DNA of 5,602 bases, taken from Candidatus Woesearchaeota archaeon (lineage in GTDB: Archaea > Nanoarchaeota > Nanoarchaeia > Woesearchaeales > UBA11576). The stretch spans positions 1 to 5,602 of the forward strand of contig DUGW01000097.1 in the NCBI GenBank assembly GCA_013331125.1, in the 5' to 3' direction. Within the stretch, counting starts at the first letter, position 1, and every line of letters starts with the position of its first letter. Of this stretch, positions 1-4,596 are shown one piece after another. A program made the translations under genes and the position numbers. The notes under the pieces are model-generated. The model was given only the letters and a program-made list of their open reading frames with translations, had not been told where the DNA came from and did not search any database.

Positions 1-210
1 TTCATCGATGGAGTTTTGGTCATTCTCCAGCACTGAGTGCATGAGCTTTTCGTCTACATCATTGAGTTTCAGTTTGCCTTCTAGTTCCTGCAGTTTTGTG
101 AGTTTAGAAATATCGACCTTGCCTTTTTCTTTCTCTTTCTTATCTACGCTGCTAGGGGACTTCTCCCCCGTCTGCTTCCTTTTCCAGGCCTTGGCGGTCG
201 ACAAACTCAT
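1..210 (-). CDS. N-terminal fragment of the gene downstream of MoxR, possibly a VWA-domain partner (runs off left edge)
   Basis: Seventy codons are open from an ATG at 210 to the window edge. The start is chosen because a clear Shine-Dalgarno sequence (AGGAG, seven bases upstream of the ATG) lies inside the end of the MoxR gene, and because no other usual start codon in this frame occurs before residue 57. The gene therefore overlaps MoxR by 59 bases in a different frame. The visible protein begins MSLSTAKAWK, has a highly basic and acidic low-complexity stretch (residues about 10-31, rich in K and E), and then a predicted helical part with repeated Leu and Lys (32-60). No catalytic motif or domain is visible. 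Genes directly after MoxR ATPases often encode VWA-domain or DUF58 proteins that work with the ATPase, so a VWA partner is an inference from position only. The overlap points to translational coupling. Confidence 0.75.
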   Translation of the reverse strand, partial: MSLSTAKAWKRKQTGEKSPSSVDKKEKEKGKVDISKLTKLQELEGKLKLNDVDEKLMHSVLENDQNSIDE

Positions 211-1183
211 TGAGCTTCTCCTGTATCAGCTCTTGAGGAGTTTGAAGGTACTGCGCAGACGGCTTTAGTTTTATCCTGTGGCTAAGCACAGATACCAACA
301 CATCCTGCACATCCTTCCATGATACCTGCTGTTTTCCTTTGACTATTGCGTTTGTCTGCGCCCGCTCATACAGTCCTATGGATGCTCTGACACTTGGCAG
401 TCTCTCGAGCTTGTCGGATTCGCGCAGTGTCCGTACAAAGAGCACAGCCAATCTGCGGACATTGTCTGGAAAATCAATGAAATGCTGTGATTTCTCTGTT
501 ACGATCCGCTCCTCGTCTTCGCGATTCTCGGGGTATTGCATGTATGCGACATCAAACCTGTCGAGCAGGACATCTGAGAGTGGTTCTGTGCTTGTGTCCT
601 CGGGGTTCATTGTCGCGATGAATATGAAGTTTGCCTCCAGGTCGATGTCATAGCTTCCTATGGTGACCATCCTCTCCTGGAGTGCCTGCAGAAGCGCGTT
701 CTGCAGTTTTTCTGGTGCCCTGTTGAGCTCGTCGAAGAATAGTACGCCGTTGTTTGCCTTGAATATCTTTCCTGGCGTGAATGCCTCCACAGAGAGGGGT
801 CCGTACTTGATCGCTTTTGCAGGGTCTATGTCTCCGATGAGGTCTTCTGCTGTGAGGTCTGGGCTTCCCTGCACCCTTACGAACCTTGCCAATCCCGAGA
901 TCCTCTTCTTGCCGGTCACCCTTCCTGAATTGCATTCGGGGCATACTGGCTTTTCAGGGTTGCAGTTGTATGGGCAGTCCATGACTTCTACTTCTGGCAG
1001 TAGTTTCGCCACGTTCTTGGCTATCGTCGTCTTTCCCACTCCTGGCGGTCCCACTATCAGCAGGTTCCTTCCTGCCATGAGTGCGCTCTTGATGGTGTCT
1101 TTCACAGGCCTCTGCCCGATTATGTCCTCGAAGCCTGCTTTCTCCTCGAGGAACACAGTTGTGAGTTGTTTTGCTAGATTCAT
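152..1183 (-). CDS. MoxR-family / magnesium-chelatase ChlI-like AAA+ ATPase with a four-cysteine insert
   Basis: This 343-residue protein is a complete AAA+ ATPase of the MoxR/ChlI type (helix-2-insert clade). Visible elements in order are Walker A GPPGVGKT (45-52), a probable zinc knuckle C70-x3-C74-x6-C81-x2-C84, an insert around VQGSPDLTAEDLIGDIDP (104-121), Walker B with D151 E152, sensor 1 at N193 in ATMNP, an arginine-finger candidate in LLDRFD (R209), and sensor 2 at R266 in LPSVRAS, followed by a small helical lid. Such ATPases are thought to use ATP hydrolysis to remodel or insert metal into partner proteins, usually together with a VWA protein. The next gene overlaps its 3' end and is the candidate partner. 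The ATG at 1183 is preceded by a TATA-like box centred 27 bases upstream and by no Shine-Dalgarno sequence, so the mRNA is probably leaderless. The substrate is unknown. The family is certain and the exact role is not. Confidence 0.93.
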   Translation of the reverse strand: MNLAKQLTTVFLEEKAGFEDIIGQRPVKDTIKSALMAGRNLLIVGPPGVGKTTIAKNVAKLLPEVEVMDCPYNCNPEKPVCPECNSGRVTGKKRISGLARFVRVQGSPDLTAEDLIGDIDPAKAIKYGPLSVEAFTPGKIFKANNGVLFFDELNRAPEKLQNALLQALQERMVTIGSYDIDLEANFIFIATMNPEDTSTEPLSDVLLDRFDVAYMQYPENREDEERIVTEKSQHFIDFPDNVRRLAVLFVRTLRESDKLERLPSVRASIGLYERAQTNAIVKGKQQVSWKDVQDVLVSVLSHRIKLKPSAQYLQTPQELIQEKLNEFVDRQGLEKEADGGEVP

Positions 1184-1206
1184 GCCAAAATATTAGGCAC
1201 CTGTTG

Positions 1207-1214
1207 CTTTTAAA
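1207..1214 (-). promoter_or_regulatory. TATA box of the MoxR gene (leaderless transcript)
   Basis: On the minus strand an A/G-rich stretch (AAAAAGG, a plausible BRE) is followed by TTTAAAAG. The centre of this box lies about 27 bases before the MoxR ATG. In archaea that spacing puts the transcription start at or next to the start codon, which fits the absence of a Shine-Dalgarno sequence there. Confidence 0.55.
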
Positions 1215-1229
1215 CCTTTTTAAAGAAGT

Positions 1230-1237
1230 TTTATATA
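1230..1237 (+). promoter_or_regulatory. TATA box TTTATATA in the divergent promoter region
   Basis: TTTATATA matches the canonical archaeal box A, and purine-rich AAAGAAG lies just upstream on the plus strand as a plausible BRE. Transcription would start near 1260 and run rightward into the small membrane protein gene. The minus-strand reading (TATATAAA) could also serve the MoxR gene with a leader of about 25 bases, so the direction is not certain. A second AT-rich box (about 1302-1312, AATATTATATT) lies closer to the membrane gene's ATG. Confidence 0.45.
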
Positions 1238-1340
1238 CTTAGGATACCTAACTTAGACGTTTGGGCTTTTGCTTTCCTGCAGCCCGGATACGACCATAGA
1301 AAATATTATATTGTCAACTGCCTGTTGTCTGCCTATCATC

Positions 1341-1691
1341 ATGTGCTTCAAAGAATTCATCATGCCGGACAAGAAGAAATTGATTGCGCCTATAGCTGTC
1401 GCTGCATTCTTTCTTCTCATGATTTTGGGTAAGATCATCATCCCCAAAAATTCAGTGCCTAGTATCTTCCTTTATCCTTTCCTCTTTACCCTTCTGCTAT
1501 CGATCCCTCTCTGGCCTCTGTTGACGCCCCTGGATCTGTGGTCATCTGTCGCTGTCTGGGATTCCAGCGGCCCTACCACCGGCGGTTTCATGATCACAGC
1601 CATCTTCTGGGTGATCGTGTCTTATCTTGTCTCCTGCTTGGTCGTCTTTCTATACAGGAGGAAAAGCCACAGAAAGAAGAAGAGAAGATGA
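1341..1691 (+). CDS. small hydrophobic membrane protein with a polybasic tail, unknown family
   Basis: This is the only rightward gene. From the ATG at 1341 it encodes 116 residues. There are three strongly hydrophobic segments (about 14-34, 41-61 and 83-105), a linker between the second and third containing LDLWSSVAVWDSSGPTTGG, and a polybasic C-terminus, RRKSHRKKKRR (106-116). I do not recognise the family. The hydrophobic pattern, Trp/Pro-rich linker and clean basic end argue for a real gene over a chance frame. The start is uncertain. ATG 1341 sits about 32 bases after an AT-rich box, ATG 1362 (starting MPDKKK) gives the most natural protein end, and TTG 1269 would add an unconvincing extension. 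None has a clear Shine-Dalgarno sequence. The stop codon directly abuts the stop of the convergent JAB gene. Confidence 0.7.
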   Translation: MCFKEFIMPDKKKLIAPIAVAAFFLLMILGKIIIPKNSVPSIFLYPFLFTLLLSIPLWPLLTPLDLWSSVAVWDSSGPTTGGFMITAIFWVIVSYLVSCLVVFLYRRKSHRKKKRR

Positions 1692-2261
1692 TTACTTGGG
1701 TTTCTCGAAGAACCCTGGATATACCCTCTTGACCCTGTTGTTCAGCTTCTTTATGAACGGACAATTCAGTCTCAGCTTCCTTATCCTTTTCCCTGTGTCG
1801 TCGCGTCGGTATGCCTTGACCTCTATGTAATAGCTGTCATCGATCGATCCGTATAGGCATTTGTCTTTCTCGTCGTATTTCCATTTGAGGTAGCTGTCGT
1901 GCCTGTCTATCCTTATCACTATGCTCACGCCGAGCGGTGATTCGATCATGTCTTTCCTGTCCTGCTTGCTCAGTATGCAGGCATCGTTTGGGTGGGAGTG
2001 GAACTCTCCCATGTATTTGTATCCCTTGAAGAAGTTGATTGTCTGTAGGAGTTTCTTCTCGTGCTTGGGTGTTATCTGCACTCCGTATGTGTAACGTCTT
2101 GTCGTCTGGTGGGGGACTGCGTATTGCACGAGGTAATCATTCCGCCGTCGGCGGCCTATCAGGAGCCCGTATGTCTCTTTGTCGTAGACCTCTGCCGCTC
2201 CTGCTATCATCATTATGAAGGCTTCTTCGCCTATTGTGACTTTTGTTATTCTCCTCGGCAT
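1692..2261 (-). CDS. JAMM/JAB (Mov34/MPN-type) zinc metalloprotease
   Basis: The 189-residue protein carries a complete JAMM motif: an upstream glutamate E29 (in KETYGLLIG), then H88-S-H90, seven residues, S98, two residues, D101. The two histidines and D101 would bind zinc, and E29 would act as general base. JAMM enzymes of this size cleave isopeptide bonds to ubiquitin-like proteins or release sulfur-carrier tails; archaeal relatives act on SAMP-type modifiers. After the core (about 5-140) there is a basic C-terminal extension of about 45 residues (RRDDTGKRIRKLR and beyond) that short archaeal JAMM proteins usually lack. The ATG is preceded directly by an in-frame TAA, so no longer start exists. 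GGAGG lies 15 bases upstream, farther than usual. No ubiquitin-like, E1-like or cysteine-synthase gene is nearby, so the substrate cannot be inferred. The catalytic type is well supported. Confidence 0.9.
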   Translation of the reverse strand: MPRRITKVTIGEEAFIMMIAGAAEVYDKETYGLLIGRRRRNDYLVQYAVPHQTTRRYTYGVQITPKHEKKLLQTINFFKGYKYMGEFHSHPNDACILSKQDRKDMIESPLGVSIVIRIDRHDSYLKWKYDEKDKCLYGSIDDSYYIEVKAYRRDDTGKRIRKLRLNCPFIKKLNNRVKRVYPGFFEKPK

Positions 2262-2313
2262 TTACCCGTTATGTTTCCTCCAGTCCTTTTGATTCTGATA
2301 TGGAATTATTGCA

Positions 2314-2327
2314 CTAAGTATAATATG
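2314..2327 (-). promoter_or_regulatory. possible TATA box of the JAB gene inside the end of the lipoprotein gene
   Basis: The minus strand reads CATATTATACTTAG across the last codons and stop of the lipoprotein gene. Transcription started about 27 bases farther on would give a leader of about 30 bases that includes the GGAGG before the JAB start. The gap between the genes is only 52 bases, so read-through from the lipoprotein gene is equally possible. Confidence 0.25.
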
Positions 2328-3003
2328 GCGTCTGTGGTGAAGCGCCTCCTGAACTTGCCGGCGAGCCGTGTTCACCATAGAACTCGCAGTCCTTCAGGCA
2401 TGATGATTCATCTTCTGGGAATTCGCACCATCCGTCTCCGCATACCGATTCGCAGTCCATGTCCAGCTCTGCCCTTGCTCCTTTAGGACAGCATCCGTCA
2501 TCATTGTCCCTTTTTGTTATGACTTCATCCGAGCAGTAGGCATTTGGGTTCCCTGCGAAATAGCATTTGTCGACTGTGCATGGGTCTCCGTCTGCGCAGT
2601 CCTCATCTTTCATGCATGCGGGTTTCTTGCATTGTTTGTTATAGCATATCGCTCCGTCTTTGCATGCGCAGTCCTTGCATGTCACGCAGTTCTCTTTTCC
2701 GTTGCATATCTTGTCTCCGCAGTATTCCCTTTGAGGTTCTGGCCTCTCTTCAGGCATTCCATCTCCCTTATCATCTACTGGAAGGTCTGCCTGTTTGCCG
2801 CTGCTTGTCCCGTTTCCTGCGTGCATATCCTGGCCAGTCACACCGTTAACAGGCGCTTGTTGTTGGCTGCCTTGATTGTCTGCACCCTGCGGGTTGACAG
2901 CTGCGAATTTCGTTGCTTCTCCTACCATCGGCAGTTCGTCGCATCCTGCAACTAAGAATATGATCATGACAAATAGTACCAATATTGATGTTTTCACCCT
3001 CAT
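2314..3003 (-). CDS. secreted cysteine-rich lipoprotein
   Basis: The 229-residue protein starts with a basic residue pair and a hydrophobic segment (6-18) ending in the lipobox LVAG-C21, so it should be exported and anchored by lipid at C21. A Gln/Asn/Gly/Ser-rich linker (about 35-80) follows, then a disulfide-rich part (95-206) with 20 cysteines. Two similar modules stand at its ends: C95-GDKI-C100 to C112, and C188-GDGW-C193 to C206. The CGDGxC...C..DC pattern is common in surface proteins of DPANN archaea. Between them, DEDCADGDPCTVDKC (134-147 region) resembles another Cys/Asp repeat seen in secreted proteins. A short Gly/Ser/Pro tail ends in PQTPYYT. No enzyme motif is present; adhesion or binding of ligand or metal at the cell surface is an inference. 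GAGG lies seven bases before the ATG, supporting this start. Confidence 0.85.
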   Translation of the reverse strand: MRVKTSILVLFVMIIFLVAGCDELPMVGEATKFAAVNPQGADNQGSQQQAPVNGVTGQDMHAGNGTSSGKQADLPVDDKGDGMPEERPEPQREYCGDKICNGKENCVTCKDCACKDGAICYNKQCKKPACMKDEDCADGDPCTVDKCYFAGNPNAYCSDEVITKRDNDDGCCPKGARAELDMDCESVCGDGWCEFPEDESSCLKDCEFYGEHGSPASSGGASPQTPYYT

Positions 3004-3034
3004 GGTATTGCCTCTTGGATATATGATTATATAG

Positions 3035-3048
3035 ATTATAAAAAAGAA
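3035..3048 (-). terminator. T-rich terminator of the UDPGP-like gene, overlapping the lipoprotein promoter
   Basis: Reading leftward from the stop of the UDPGP-like gene, the 71-base gap contains CTTTCTTTTTTATAATC about 30 bases on. A run of six T is enough for intrinsic termination by archaeal RNA polymerase. The same bases hold a TATA-like TTTTATAATC, and more AT-rich boxes flank it (3017-3034 and 3061-3072), so the gap probably also carries the lipoprotein promoter. No stem-loop is seen. Confidence 0.4.
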
Positions 3049-3074
3049 AGGGACCGGTCATTATTATATCTTTC

Positions 3075-4517
3075 TCATATCTTTCCCAGGACCTTCTCTG
3101 CGAATTCCTTGAATCCTGGCTGTCTGTCCTGTTCCCAGCACGCCCTGACTGTCGGCGGGGTTGTCGCTGGCGATTTCCAGTTCGCTATGGGTTTGAGCTC
3201 CTTTCTCATGACGTATGCTGTCTTTACTAGGAAGTTTATGTCTCCCTGTGGTGTACAGAAGTATAGGTACTGTTTGTCATTCCCGTCCTTGTCTTTGGCC
3301 TTCTTTATGCATGTGTGCAGGTCAAGCATGCCTTCTTTCACTGCCTTGAATGCCTTCGATGGATTCGGGTAATGGTTGAAGTTCTTGTTGAGGTGCTGTA
3401 TCTCTTCGTTCTTTATGCCTTTCAGCTGGTTGGATTCTATCATCACCGGCCTTCCTTTCTTCTCGTCGAAGAATGCTGCCCCTCCTTTCTGCGGTTTGAG
3501 CGGGTTCTGTGCGACTATCTCCATCGCCATCCCATAGCCTTGGCTTCCCAGTTCCAGTGCGAGTGCTAGGCTGTGCCAGTCTATGCTCCCTGTCAGGTAG
3601 TTTATGTCCTCTATGTTGTATGATATCATGTCCTTCTTTGTGCTCAGTATCTGTTCGAATTCATGGCTCTTGAGGTATCTTCTCTTACCCTCGACTATCC
3701 TGAATATCTCATCGTCGTGTGTCTTCTGCATGACCATCTGTCCGTGGTTGTGCAGCCTCTTGTGTGCATCGTGGCTCTCGTCGTAGAATGGTTGTCCTTT
3801 CTTAACGTCTATGCCCTGGAAGCTTTTCTGTATCATGAACAGGATCTTTCCCGGGTCGAAACCGAAGTGATTGTACTTTGCCCATTCATCTGCTATCTTG
3901 TCTCCTGTGCTTTCGTTCATGACTACTAGCATATGCTGTCTCTTCTGCACCTGGTGAGGGTCTTGTCCGTGCTTCTTCGCCAGTTTCCTGATGTCGAATG
4001 CTATCTGCAGCATGTGCCTGACCCCTAATGATATCGGCATCGTCTCTTCTGGTTCGCACCCCATCTGCTCCTTGAGCTTATCCCTTGTCAGCTCTGCGAG
4101 TGCTTTCTTTTTCTTCTCTGGATCGTTCGCAAAGTCCTTCTCTATCTCGTCCCTGCGCAGCTCCATTATCCTGTCTGTGGACATCTCGTTCAGGAAGATC
4201 ATGTATTTTGTCCCGAGTCCTAGCCTTGTCGCCTCGCCTGCTGCTGCGTGTTCCCAGAACACCTCTCCGTCCAGCACTGCCTTCTCTGCCGCTGATGTCT
4301 CGAGTCTGTCCTCGTCGAGTATTATGACATGTTCCTGGCTCAGTGGCTTGAGGTGGCCCAGGTTCTCGTACGCGTTCATGTCTTCTATGCAGTCGAGCAT
4401 GTTCTCGACCTCTATCTCTGAATGGTTCTCGAAGAAGTCTTTGAGTTTATACTTCAGATGGCCAAGGCTTGATTCCTTGTATGTGTCTATGGAGTCCAGC
4501 ACTAATGTCGGTTTCAT
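3075..4517 (-). CDS. divergent UDPGP-family nucleotidyltransferase (UDP-sugar pyrophosphorylase-like)
   Basis: The 480-residue protein has the ordered landmarks of the UDP-sugar pyrophosphorylase fold and its usual length. AAAGEATRLGLGTK (91-104) corresponds to the nucleotide-binding loop GGxGTRLG followed by the conserved lysine. HMLVVMNEST (195-204) matches the strand and T/S loop after it, and FGFDPGKILFMIQKS (218-232) the 'FF.Q' region. HNHGQMVM (256-263) stands where the family has GNGG/GHGD. ISYNIEDINYL (298-308) matches the metal and sugar-binding 'vDN' strand. MEIVAQNPLKPQKGGAAFF (332-350) and RPVMIESNQL (357-366) match the segment preceding and forming the E-rich strand. These enzymes make UDP-sugars from UTP and a sugar 1-phosphate. 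The substrate cannot be told, and the first 85 residues and the charged helix (120-150) are not recognised. An SD-like AGGGG stands six bases before the ATG. It may share a transcript with cca. Confidence 0.6.
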   Translation of the reverse strand: MKPTLVLDSIDTYKESSLGHLKYKLKDFFENHSEIEVENMLDCIEDMNAYENLGHLKPLSQEHVIILDEDRLETSAAEKAVLDGEVFWEHAAAGEATRLGLGTKYMIFLNEMSTDRIMELRRDEIEKDFANDPEKKKKALAELTRDKLKEQMGCEPEETMPISLGVRHMLQIAFDIRKLAKKHGQDPHQVQKRQHMLVVMNESTGDKIADEWAKYNHFGFDPGKILFMIQKSFQGIDVKKGQPFYDESHDAHKRLHNHGQMVMQKTHDDEIFRIVEGKRRYLKSHEFEQILSTKKDMISYNIEDINYLTGSIDWHSLALALELGSQGYGMAMEIVAQNPLKPQKGGAAFFDEKKGRPVMIESNQLKGIKNEEIQHLNKNFNHYPNPSKAFKAVKEGMLDLHTCIKKAKDKDGNDKQYLYFCTPQGDINFLVKTAYVMRKELKPIANWKSPATTPPTVRACWEQDRQPGFKEFAEKVLGKI

Positions 4518-4531
4518 CTCACACCCCTGAC

Positions 4532-4548
4532 CTGATGCTGCGCATCAG
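4532..4548 (-). promoter_or_regulatory. perfect 7-bp hairpin in the leader of the UDPGP-like gene
   Basis: CTGATGC and GCATCAG are exact inverted copies separated by three bases. In the leftward transcript the hairpin ends three bases before the AGGGG ribosome binding sequence and 14 bases before the ATG at 4517. No T run follows it, so it is not a typical terminator. A translational control element, an RNA-processing site or an operator are possible. It lies in the 79-base gap between cca and the UDPGP-like gene, where no strong TATA box is seen. Confidence 0.5.
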
Positions 4549-4596
4549 ATGGTCTTCTTGAATGATTTTGTATGGATATGTGGAAGCAGTATGGAT

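Noticed and set aside
8..268. Plus-strand frame of 86 codons at the left edge
   Set aside because: It is antisense to the MoxR end and to the partner gene, whose start has a good Shine-Dalgarno sequence; the Ser/Phe content again suggests a shadow.
660..1196. Plus-strand frame of 178 codons opposite the MoxR gene
   Set aside because: It is antisense to a clear AAA+ gene with all catalytic motifs, and its Ser/Leu-rich product shows no domain.
1269..1340. TTG-started N-terminal extension of the small membrane protein
   Set aside because: The added residues are unlike a membrane-protein N-terminus, TTG is a rare start, and no Shine-Dalgarno sequence precedes it.
2142..2154. GC-rich perfect inverted repeat CCGCC-GTC-GGCGG
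   Set aside because: It lies inside the JAB gene where a run of arginine codons encodes it; chance from repeated CGN codons explains it.
2262..2313. Possible tRNA or small RNA between the JAB and lipoprotein genes
   Set aside because: The gap is only 52 bases, with no cloverleaf elements or stable stem that I can see.
3991..4530. Plus-strand frame of 179 codons opposite the UDPGP-like gene
   Set aside because: The product is a Ser/Phe-rich low-complexity string typical of the reverse of a Glu/Lys-rich protein.
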